From contig JAKEKT010000008.1 of NCBI GenBank assembly GCA_021495925.1, positions 434,001 to 498,000 of the forward strand: a stretch of DNA of 64,000 bases, written 5' to 3'. The position numbers and the translations under genes are program-made. The DNA is from Diplodia intermedia. Its lineage: Eukaryota; Ascomycota; Dothideomycetes; Botryosphaeriales; Botryosphaeriaceae. Shown here piece by piece: positions 10,933 through 20,004 of this stretch. Position 1 is the stretch's first letter. Every line of letters begins with the position of its first letter. The notes beneath the pieces were generated by a model, which worked only from the letters and a program-made list of their open reading frames with translations, did not search any database and was not told where the DNA came from.

Positions 10933-11660
10933 CAGCCCCAGCCCCAGCCCGGCGCCCAAGGCCGCCGCCGCTCCCCCAGGAGACACGCAAGTAGAGTAAC
11001 AACTCGCATTTCTTTTCGCGGCTTAAGGACCGACCCGCCTAGTAAAATTATTAGGCTCTGCGATCTCGCGCGTAATGCATGCCTACCATTAGCCGCTTTG
11101 GTTCCGAACCGGACCCGTTACATGGTTCCTTTTACGCAATCATCACCAACAACGAAGGGGATAAAGGGGGACGACGACGACGACGGGGTAGAAGAGAGGC
11201 GGTTAGCCTGTTGCAGGTCGACGACAAGTCGGATCTCGGAAAAAAAAAACAAGTGTACGGGCCCACGACTTTTCTGAACTACGTCACCAGCAACCCACGA
11301 CCTGACCCGCCCGAAGACCGCTGCGCTACCGACATGCTTAAGCAACTATCAACCGTAAAGAAAAGTAAGCTCTACGTTCGGGCGAAGTTGCCTTTTCATA
11401 AGGAGTCGTGCTCCGGTCCGTAGAGACACGGCAGGAACGCCGACTATGGCGTAGCTAGAGATTACGTTTAAGATTAAAGCCGTTGGTAGAATCTCGAAAG
11501 CTCTAATCAGCTATAGCCAAGTGGTCGTAGTAAGACCCTCGCCCATCTGTTAGCTACATTACTTTCGAATACAAGTAGTCTCGTGTTTTTGCGTCGACGC
11601 GTTCGCGTGCCTTCCCATAACGATTCGATCTACGTAATCTTATCTCTTCCAGCGGCGAAC

Positions 11661-11764
11661 GGCGAGCACCAACGGCGAGCACCAACGGCGAGCACCAGCG
11701 ACGAGCACCAGCGGCGAACACCAGCGGCGAGCACCAGCGACGAGTACCAGCGGCGAACACCAGC
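11661..11764. repeat. 13-nt minisatellite, eight copies
   Basis: Eight head-to-tail units close to GGCGAGCACCAGC, with A/G variation at a few fixed positions. Since 13 is not a multiple of 3, every reading frame through it gives a 13-residue periodic peptide, which explains the repetitive open frames here. There is no spacer/repeat alternation, so it is not a CRISPR array. Confidence 0.9.
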
Positions 11765-12420
11765 GGCAAAGGCACTGATAGGCCTGCTATGCCAAGACTC
11801 CCAAGCACGGGCTAACATCGTCATGAGGCACTTCCCATGCAGGCTCCCCTTAATCGCCTCTCCCTGAGCTACATGCTAGCGCCGCTCGCAGACCCCGGTA
11901 CGCCACGGAATTGGCCATGTCAATTGCCACGCCATTTCCGTTGCCCAAGAATTGCCATATCAGAGAAAAAACACTCATACCTTGCCTGAAGGGGAAGTTG
12001 AGTCTGAGCGTGGTGTTTTGGACGGATCGTGTCGTCCCAGCAGGAGAAGATGGTGACGGTATGGCCGCTAGACTGTCGGTTCCGTCTTCGGAGCCTTGCC
12101 AGCCCCGCGACGTTCTTTCCTTGTCCTTCCTCATCCGCAGCACCGTCGTGTCCGAGGACTACGTCGTCGTCATCGCGCTTGTTGGAGGCTGTTGGAACAT
12201 TAGCTAACGTGGTAATAGACTCCAAGTTGCGGGTATTCTTACCACCCCTTGTCTAACGAGGACGAATCTAGTCATACAGTTCCTTTATTCGTCTCGCTTC
12301 TATGCGACACGTTACAGTATCGATTAAGATGCCCGTATAGCGGGGTTAAAAAAATTACGTAATAGCGTGCGATAAGACGTCGGTTAATTCGACAAAAAAT
12401 TAGTCTCTCCGACGGGGAAT

Positions 12421-12473
12421 CTGATTGCTTTGTTAGAACGAATTCTCAAGAGGAGTTGAACTGAGAGCCTTAC
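12421..12473 (-). other. 53-nt spliceosomal-like intron inside the tRNA T-loop
   Basis: Read on the minus strand, it begins GTAAGG, has the branch-site sequence TTCTAACA (branch A at 12433) and ends AATCAG. Length, donor, branch-to-acceptor distance (about 12 nt) and acceptor match the protein-gene introns elsewhere in this window. Its removal restores a perfect T-arm. Confidence 0.7.
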
Positions 12474-12492
12474 CGAACCCCGGTCTCCCGCG

Positions 12493-12511
12493 CTTGCTGA
12501 AACAGGTGCTT
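12493..12511 (-). other. Canonical 19-nt tRNA intron
   Basis: The insertion lies one base 3' of the anticodon (between positions 37 and 38), where the tRNA splicing endonuclease cuts. Its removal gives a regular 7-base anticodon loop. Confidence 0.75.
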
Positions 12512-12548
12512 TGACAAGCGGAAATCATGACCACTAGACCATCGAAGA

Positions 12549-12804
12549 TGCTTAGTCAGCTGTGCTGCTGATGGTTCTCAGACATTGATGGGAGTGCTGA
12601 TCAGACCAAGCATTATATACTGCAAGAAGTGGGATTGGTGTCAACGGGCCGGTACAAGTGTGTATGGGGCAATACGAGGGAATATCGTCAACAGCGGAAC
12701 AGGGTCTCGATGAGCCGCGGAGCTAAGGGGACGGGTCAGGGTAGAGGGAACTCAACGCATGTGGTGCCGAGTGGATGATTGTTGTATTCAAAACTGAGCA
12801 ACAA
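12549..12804. other. Spacer upstream of the tRNA-Asp copy
   Basis: The 5' flank of the tRNA on its own strand. It includes a few AT-rich tracts and nothing else recognisable. Confidence 0.4.
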
Positions 12805-13560
12805 CTATTCGGCCGATCTCAACCGCCTCCTTCGAAGCGCTTCTGAGTTCTTGATCACTTCTTTGACGTTGCTATCATCCACCACGGTTACCTCTTCCAG
12901 CATCTCATCTACACCTCGAGACTTGAAATGCCCAACGACATGCCACGCGTCACTAATCATCGTAGTGCATGTGGCTTTGCAGAACCAGATGAGCGTCCCA
13001 GCCACGAGGAGAAGATGCACAGCCATGTCCGCCACGACGATAAAGAAGCCTCGACTGTGCCGCGGCACTTGACAATAGACCATAGAAGTTGTAGAAATGT
13101 TGCCATTCGCTGTGAAGGTCGCCGAACCAAGGGCAAGCGACGAAATGGTCACTGCCTGACCGATCCAGTCTCCGATCTTGATGCGACGCCGAACCAGAGG
13201 AAGCTCACGGCGGACAGAGCGGCCAACAGAAGAACCAAGGAAGCAATGTTGGTGATGATGACGAACTTGCCACGAGCTTTGGAGCAATCCGGCGACGTGG
13301 GAAATACTTTTTCAAGGGAGGTTCTCTTCTTCCTGGTCTGTCCTGGCGGTCCAGCAACACACTCTGCGCAGAGTTGTTTTGTGCATCGCGGGGTGCTTGT
13401 AACGCATCGGTCTCATCTGGCTCTTCGTCATACGGAGAAGCATTGAGGCTGCGGAAAGGTGGCGTTCTATGGAAGGAGGATGGAATCCTGAGGGAGGAGG
13501 AATGGCTCGTGTTCCTTGTGCCTCTCTGGTCGGGGACAGTTTTCGTAAACTATAGACTTT
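12805..13560 (-). pseudogene. Probable decayed multi-pass membrane protein gene
   Basis: Protein-like pieces are spread over three frames of the minus strand. From about 13555 to 13300 there is a Ser/Pro/Asp-rich N-terminal-type region (PPFRSLNASPYDEEPDETDA). Next comes a strong transmembrane segment in another frame (GKFVIITNIASLVLLLAALS, about 13280-13210). Finally, at 13190-12805, a third frame has SRGFFIVVADMAVHLLLVAG and a charged C terminus. One change of frame could be a short intron starting GTGAGC near 13222; the earlier one has no splice signal. No start codon opens the first piece. I read it as a frameshifted relic, but a spliced gene with unusual exons is possible. The layout resembles fungal membrane proteins of unknown function. 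Confidence 0.4.
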
Positions 13561-14255
13561 CGTAGAGAAGATAAACGAGGGCTTTGTTTCATGCTGCATG
13601 CTGATCCTACAGAGTATGATGAACAGCTGAAAAGTAGTTTTTGAAGATGTGGGAAGGGTGTGGGTTTGGCAAGTTCAGCAAGGCAAAGCGCGCTGCTTAG
13701 ACAGCCTTGTGATCGCTGCTGCCTATTTTACACCACCTACCTATCTTGTGCCGTGACAATACCAAGACTCACCCTTGCGTTGGTGTAACAGTTCCGACTT
13801 CGACTCTTCGTGCAGCAGGGGAGATCATACTACTGTAGAGGCGACGCGTTACCCCCATCAGAGAAAATCTACACTACGAATGTAAGCAGTGGTGATAATC
13901 TTCTATTACCTTGAAAGCTATCGATGCCCACTTGATAGTACAGCTACAAAGGCTTTACCATTCCTTACACCATATCCAGACCTGATGTCGCTGTCGCAAG
14001 AGAAAAGCCACATCATTGCGGCGCCTATTTGACGTTACCATAACTCACATAAGGGTATTTTCCGACGCCGACTTCCAAAGAAACCGTAACACTGCCGTTC
14101 CCGCAGGGTATCAAATCTCTCCCTTTCCAAAACGACCTCCACTATAGTAGAGTGCGGAAGGGAGGCCTCGCACATGTGGAGTAACAAATCAAAACAGACA
14201 TAGACTTCCTCGCAAGTGTTTCCTCAACACCAGAATGTGTGTATGGCACCACCCC
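13561..14255. other. Intergenic, nothing recognised
   Basis: A moderately AT-rich spacer downstream of the zinc-finger gene. No RNA gene, repeat or plausible reading frame is seen. Confidence 0.45.
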
Positions 14256-15191
14256 CTACATGGCGAACTCGATAGCCCTCGCGCTGCCCACCGACAAGAA
14301 GGTGCTGACGCTCTTCTGCACGGCCTCGAAGCGGATGAAGTTGCACGTCTGGCTCTCGAGGTGGTTGAACAGCGCGGCCAGGGTGGGGAACTTCCGGCCG
14401 CCGCAGGTGCCGCGCTTGTTCGGGCAGTGGTACAGCGGCGCCTGGTGGACGGGGCTGCGGACGTGTGAGTTCAGGCCGGCCGGGGTGCCGAAGACCTTGT
14501 AGCACACGTAGCATGTGTAGCCGTTGTGGCCGTTCCACGCGCTCGCCGGGTCCCACTGCGCGTTGCGGTCGGCCGGCTCGGTCCACTCGAGCAGGCGCTC
14601 GGTGAAGACGCCGTTGGGGTCGCGCTGGCGGAGGGTTTGGTGGATGACGTTGCGGTCGAGGTTGCGCGCCTTGGGGCAGGAGCCCATTTCTAGGTGGTGG
14701 GAGACGCCCGAGGCGGTGGTGAAGCCGGTATTGCAAAAGGGGCACTTGACCTCTGCGCCGCGGTGGAGGCGCGAGTTGCGGTGCTGGCGCAGGTTGTTTT
14801 CGTTCTGGAAGTACCTGTCGCAGTCCTTGCAGTAGAGGTGCTTGTAATGGCCCTCGTCTTCCTGGTGCTCGTCACGGTGGTGTTCGAAGCGGAAGCAGGA
14901 GTTGCAGGTGTCGCAGTCGTAGGGGTAGGACCAGTGGTCTTTGTCTGCCATGTGCTCGTTGGCCGCCCACTGCGTTGTGAAGCGGTATGAGCAAGTCTCG
15001 CAATCATACTTCCAGATCCAATGGTTGGTGGCGTCCATGTGCTGCTCGCAAGCACGCCAGGTGTTGAAACGGCGTGGACACTCGTCGCACTTGGAACGGG
15101 TGTTGTGGTGGCTGAGGGCGTCCATGTGCTGATTGCAGGCGCGTTGGCTTGCAAATTGCCTATCACAAGTATCACACTCGTAGTCGTACAT
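14256..15191 (-). CDS. C2H2-type multi-zinc-finger protein
   Basis: A single-exon protein of 311 residues made almost entirely of zinc fingers. In order, the ligand pairs begin at CDTCDRQF, CDECPRRF, CETCSYRF, CDTCNSCF, CKDCDRYF and CPFCNTGF, then after a linker CYVCYKVF and a last atypical finger with CGGRKF. Most have the Cx2C-x12-Hx4-5H spacing; the sixth and eighth appear to end in Cys instead of His. The aromatic spacing YxCDTC and the QHMD/EHMAD helices recur, suggesting internal duplication of one finger. Such proteins bind nucleic acids or proteins and are usually nuclear. No activation domain or other fold is visible. The start is the first Met, directly before finger 1. Confidence 0.8.
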   Translation of the reverse strand: MYDYECDTCDRQFASQRACNQHMDALSHHNTRSKCDECPRRFNTWRACEQHMDATNHWIWKYDCETCSYRFTTQWAANEHMADKDHWSYPYDCDTCNSCFRFEHHRDEHQEDEGHYKHLYCKDCDRYFQNENNLRQHRNSRLHRGAEVKCPFCNTGFTTASGVSHHLEMGSCPKARNLDRNVIHQTLRQRDPNGVFTERLLEWTEPADRNAQWDPASAWNGHNGYTCYVCYKVFGTPAGLNSHVRSPVHQAPLYHCPNKRGTCGGRKFPTLAALFNHLESQTCNFIRFEAVQKSVSTFLSVGSARAIEFAM

Positions 15192-16618
15192 GTTTATAGG
15201 TGAACACTATGCACGAGGTTAGAAGCAGCCTGGACATAACAGTCGCAACACGCTCCGAGATGTCTGTACCTGTTCTGGTGCGGTGGATCACGAACTGAAG
15301 CGAGGGTAAGATTGAGGAATTTGTCCGGAGAGCAATTGGAATCGTCTGCAAAGGAAAGCGGGGGCGAGGGCGAGAGCGAGGGCTAGGAGAAGAGCGGCGT
15401 TTGCTACTATGATTTGGGTCCCAGGAAACTATATACATAGCCAGTCGGGCGGGGGGTAGGTGCGTCCTGGACCAGCCAATTTAGGTAAGGGTCGAAGTTT
15501 CCCCTTGTCTGCTTAGCTATCACTCCATGCGGCACTTGCCACGGCTATCGTACGATATCGCGACACCAGCCTCTATTCGTTATAATCACGTTGCTCTTAG
15601 ACAACTGCTATATAAGCACCTTAGATAGCTTGAGCAATCGTTCTACACGCTTAGCGCTCCAGAAGAGCCCACGATATGGCATCTTATCACATTCACCGAT
15701 CGGCTGCTCGGCAGTTTCATCTCTTTGCTACGTTTCACAGCCCTGCAGCTTGCAACGGCTTTGTGCAGCATCAAACCACCGGGTTGTTGCTGCACTCATG
15801 GCCTGAAGTTGCTCGGACATTTCCATCTGTTTCCATCCGGGGAAGTACTGCAATCAAAAGTTGAAGCCACATGAACCCTTGCATTCCTGTGCACTAATAA
15901 TCAGCATTCACTTCCAGTGGCATCATCAGCATTGAACTGCAAAACGTGAGACCATCAAGTAAAAAATCCATGTCCACAATCCTCTTACGAGTGGGTATTC
16001 GTCCTACCAGCTGTATAAACAATACACCCTATCCGATTCCCATAACCCCTGCCCAAAAATAACCACAGTGCTATGCCCAAAACAGAAACAAGAGATCCCT
16101 CAAATGCCTTCCAAATATAACGAAAGAGCTTAGCTTTCCCACCAACGCACTGACACTGGAATAACGGCCCCCCGCATCAGCACCGTAAGCTGATGGTCGA
16201 GAGAGAAACATCCCTTCTTATCTTAGTCGATGGGGCCGCGCGTCTCCGCAGGTGACGTCCAAGGCAGCTGTAGGCGGTCGCTGCACTCCTCGCTTCTCTC
16301 CGTCCACGCGGCGATGCGTCGCCAAGGATATGATCGCTGGTAACCACCGGTCCCGGATCAGTAGTACATGCTCATTGTGGGGAAGAAAACACAGACAATA
16401 ACGAAGTCTTAATCTTTCTGCAGCTAATAGAAAAACAGAATAAACCAGAACACCAAAAATGATGAGGTAGCAGAGGCTATGCAAGTAATGGTGTGGACAA
16501 GGAAATTCGTAGCTGGGCATGATGCAAGATTAACCCCAAGAGATTATTTAGGCAGAAATTAAAGCCAACGTTCCTGCGAAGTGTACTGCGCTCTCTCTTG
16601 AAACGTCTTTCAACCATC
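15192..16618. other. Intergenic, 1.4 kb
   Basis: The first 250 bases are the leader of the zinc-finger gene. The middle (15480-16200) is AT-richer and featureless. A 100-codon frame at 16218-16520 on the minus strand has one hydrophobic stretch but no other protein-like feature and lies in the 3' region of the protease gene; I do not call it. Confidence 0.45.
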
Positions 16619-19133
16619 TCATGCGTACCTTACGGGCGGACCGCTGTACGCCGGAGGCGGGGGGTACCAGGCGCCACCTTGAGGCGGGTGCGGTGCCATG
16701 AAAGGCTGTTGGCTCTCGTTCGGGTTCATGTTCATGCCCATGTTGTGATTGCCGGGAGCCCACGGCGGAGGCACGCGAGGAGGTGGGGGCCTGCCGGCGT
16801 TGGCGCCAGGCCAGGGTGCGGCTGCGGCGGCAGCTTTGGCGCGAGCCCGCATGCGACGGCGGCGACAGCTGCGAGTAATGCAACCAAGTATGGAGAGTAG
16901 AAGCAGAACGCCGATGGCAACGCACACGCCAATGACGATTCCCTTGTTCCGGCTGATCCAGTTGCCAATTTCTTTGCCGACATCGGATCCAGAGCAACGA
17001 CCCTGCAAACGAGTTAGAAAAACCTACATCGGGGGATCCTGGCAAATGGCTTACATTGTCACACTTTCCACCGCCGCCGCACTCCGTGCCGTCCAGGAAG
17101 TTTTGCTGCAAGCTGTAGCAGACCCCATTGGGAAATTCCGGGCTGGAGCAGCTGATAACACACGTGTTGCTATCGCAGGCGTACGTGTCGTTGGATCCCT
17201 GAGTATATGCTCCCAGTGCGGACTGACACTGTTGGTCCCGGCTGGTACATTGGCCGCTGGCGCACTTCAACCCATCGCCACAGCCGGTGCCGTCGTCAGA
17301 ATGCTGGTCCGCCGGACAGTACGGCGAATTGCCCGTGCATTTTTCTTCGGGGTCGCAGTCACCAGTTGACTCGCGACACACAATGCTGGACGATGCAAAC
17401 TGGCAGTTGTTGCAGCAGTCTTCGTTGGCATCATCGCAGACGGCATTGTTTTGGAACTTGCAGGTGGTGGGATTGCAGCACGAGTTGTCTCCACAGCCAT
17501 CTGTGCCACCACAATCGCAATCTTCACCTTCCTCAACGATGCCGTTACCACATTGTTGACCGGAAATGGTAGTCACTCCTCTGTTGTTTGTCAGGCAGTT
17601 CGACTTGACGCTATTGCGGCCCATGGCGCTGCAGATATTTCCAATGGAGCATGCGGAAAACTTGGTGATGCCGTTGGCGGTGGACGGGTTCATGATGAAT
17701 CGCTCACCAGCATCGCAGGTGCTGGAGCTGAGCGGACAGCATTGCTGAGAACTGACGGTATTGCTGTCGGAACAAGTCTCGGAAGTGCAATCGTGCACAG
17801 CACCAAAAGTATGACCCGTCTCGTGGGCAACGACCTGCCACTCGGTGTTCGTCCGCGCAACAACATTGGCACTCGCAACTGTCTCGCTGCCACTGGTCGA
17901 GTTCTCACCCATCGATCCCTGCACACACGCCTGTCCAAGCCAAGCAAGGCCAACGGCCTGGCCCGTGGGACAGTTGGTCAAGAGCGTCCAGTGAGAATTC
18001 GTGTCCTGCCTCGCGCCTCTCCATTCGGAGAACAAGTTCAAGCGGTCCTGGATAGTGACGCTGTCGGAGCAGTCCTGGTTCCATTGGGTGCTCTGCGGGG
18101 GAGTTCCGGGACAGCTTGCCTCGCTCACGGTTAGATTCTGGAGGCCCAGAGTGATGTTGAACGATGATTCGTAGAGGTCAGAAGCGGAGTTCATGACGTT
18201 GATCACGTTGGCCCTAGCGGCTTCCGTGGAATTGAAGGTTTGAGTGTATGTGCAATCGGTGGCGACGCCGACCAGAGCGACCTTGCGTGCAGTGGGACAA
18301 CCGGCCGTCGATCCGATCGTAGACGCCAAATTAACACCTGCCGAATTTCCAGATCCAGGGGTAGAGTCGAGCTGACGCTTGGAGAAAAGCGAGCTGATCG
18401 GGGTGCTCCAGAAGCCCTCCTCGCGCTTCAGCATCCGGCCATAGACGGGATGGTCCATGTTCATGTTGAATTCCAGCCTGTCCGAATGGCACGCTAATTC
18501 CGAGCCCAGGTCGCGGCGCAACTCCTGGCGTTCGTGGTCGTAGGTCGTTTCCGAGACGTCCGAATCCCTCCATACGACCATGTACTCGTCGTCGGCCGGC
18601 TCCAGCTCCGGATCCAGAAGGTGCTTGGTCGCACGGTAGCTGGAGGCCATATGCACGTGATGGTGGTCGTGGTCCACGCTGAAGACACCCTCGAAGAGAG
18701 GGTGCTTGCCGTCGCGGTGGACGCTGAGGCGAGCCCAGCCCTTGTCCACCCATTTGGAGTCGCCTCTCCTGACCCAGGCGCGGCCCTTGTAGACCTTGTG
18801 ATCTAGCCGGTCGATGGTTTCGCGACGGGTAACCTCGCCGTCGGCGCCGAGGTATTCAATTGTTGCGCCCTCTGCGATAATGTCATGGTTAGGCTCCAGG
18901 GCGAGGCGCACGCGTTGGTCGTTGAAGAGGTCGAAGGTAAGGTCGAATTCCGACAGGGCGGTAACGCGGCTATTGTAAGTATGAATCGCGGGGTTGCGGA
19001 GGACCTCGAGGGCCGTGAGTGGGTTTCGAGCCACTGAGCTTGCGTGGACAGAGTCGAGGAGGGTGGGGATGACGACGACTGCCGTCCAAGCGCACGACGC
19101 AACCGCCGCGGCGGCGGAGCGGAAGAGGCGCAT
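16619..19133 (-). CDS. Fungal ADAM-type zinc metalloprotease (reprolysin, disintegrin, TM)
   Basis: A membrane-anchored metalloprotease, probably acting at the cell surface or in the secretory pathway. Exon 1 is 19133-17055 and exon 2 is 17002-16619, with a 52-nt intron, giving 820 residues. It has an N-terminal signal peptide (about 1-31), a long prodomain with a SKRQL basic site near 251-255 that could be a maturation cleavage, and a reprolysin catalytic domain with the complete zinc motif HETGHTFGAVHD at about 437-448 (His437, Glu438, His441, His447). A Cys-rich disintegrin domain starts at QQCGNGIVEEGEDCDCGG, and further Cys-rich sequence follows. A transmembrane helix (GIVIGVCVAIGVLLLLSILG) is followed by a basic RRRRMRAR stop-transfer and a Pro/Gly-rich cytosolic tail ending GPPVRYA. 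The order matches fungal ADAMs (ADM-B type in Aspergillus). Without the splice, the frame would lose the TM helix. Confidence 0.92.
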
Positions 19134-20004
19134 GGCCGTGGGGTTAGGAACGGCCGAAAGCGGCGATCACAGCGAGCGGCTGAATCGCAGAGCGAGCGGA
19201 GAGAAGGCGAGAGATGCTTGCAGTGTGGTTGTCGAAGAGAACGAGCGACAGGCAGGGCCGTCAGGGTAAGGACGTATAAGACAAAACGAGGTGTTGCGAG
19301 GCGAGCGGCTGGAGGTCATGGATGACGGCAAAGAGAAGGCAGTGCAGCAGCCAAGTCGGCTTGGCGTGCCTAGGGTCGCAGACTCCGCACTGGTTTCCGC
19401 CAGCCCCCAACATTTGTCTCGTTGCCCGGCGACGGCTATCCTAGTGCCGGAGTGCCGCTGCGCGCGGCGGGGGCTGTGCATCTCGCTCTCGTCGAATCCA
19501 GTCGCAGCTGCTCTCCCCGCGCGTTCGCGCCATCCACGGGAAACGACATTGTCAGCGCCCAGGAGCCTGTGGCCGCCGCGCTTAGCCCTCAACCGGCGCT
19601 GCAACGCCCGCGTTCCAGAGTCCAGACGGACCCGGGCCATTTCGCTTCACAAATTACGCAAACACGACACCCCCTTTGATTCAGAATGGCCTCTTGATTC
19701 TTCGCTTTGAAAATTCACGGGTAGCTAGCTGCTCCCTCCTTGCTCATGTGACGACGTGACACAATATGTCACCAACTGGAACCATTATCGCTCACGCACG
19801 GCGGGAGACCGCACATGACTGCCGTCCAAACCCGGGACGGGACACCTCCTTGTGTCGACCTTGCTTCTCAACGCCACTCGTAAAACAGAAACACGGACGC
19901 CCGCCGCTTGCACAGCCGCTGTGGAAACATCCGACTGCGTTATCTAAAGTCCGCTGCTACTTGCGATATTACCGTATCCGTCAGGTCGTGAAGTGGGGAA
20001 TCGT
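19134..20004. other. Promoter region of the ADAM gene
   Basis: 870 bp between the ADAM start codon and the 3' end of the acetyl-CoA synthetase gene. GC-rich near 19130-19650, AT-richer afterwards. No gene is recognised. Confidence 0.45.

Larger units (their letters stand above)
10781..12404. other. Repeat-rich island between two tRNA-Asp copies
   Basis: About 1.6 kb without a recognisable gene. It contains a 19-nt perfect tandem duplication, a 15-nt three-copy repeat and a 13-nt eight-copy repeat, listed separately. Frames on both strands are broken and of low complexity. Base composition shifts towards TA-containing dinucleotides from about 11450 onward, compatible with an old, decayed mobile element, but I find no transposase, reverse transcriptase or terminal repeats. 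Confidence 0.45.
12405..12548 (-). tRNA. tRNA-Asp(GTC) with anticodon-loop intron and a second insertion in the T-loop
   Basis: With two insertions removed, the minus strand folds into a complete tRNA-Asp. The acceptor stem TCTTCGA pairs with TCGGAGA (one G-T wobble) and is followed by discriminator G. The anticodon stem TCCGC pairs with GCGGG, with loop TTGTCAC and anticodon GTC. The T-stem CGGGG pairs with CCCCG, with loop TTCGATT. The first insertion (12493-12511, 19 nt) sits between positions 37 and 38, the canonical site of nuclear tRNA introns. The second (12421-12473, 53 nt) splits the T-loop after TTCG and breaks the internal B box (GGTTCG/ATTCC). It has spliceosomal-intron features. 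Normal Pol III function is therefore doubtful; the copy may be inactive or may depend on an unusual processing route. Confidence 0.75.

Noticed and set aside
11661..11764. CRISPR-like array
   Set aside because: Units are contiguous with no spacers, and the host is a eukaryote.
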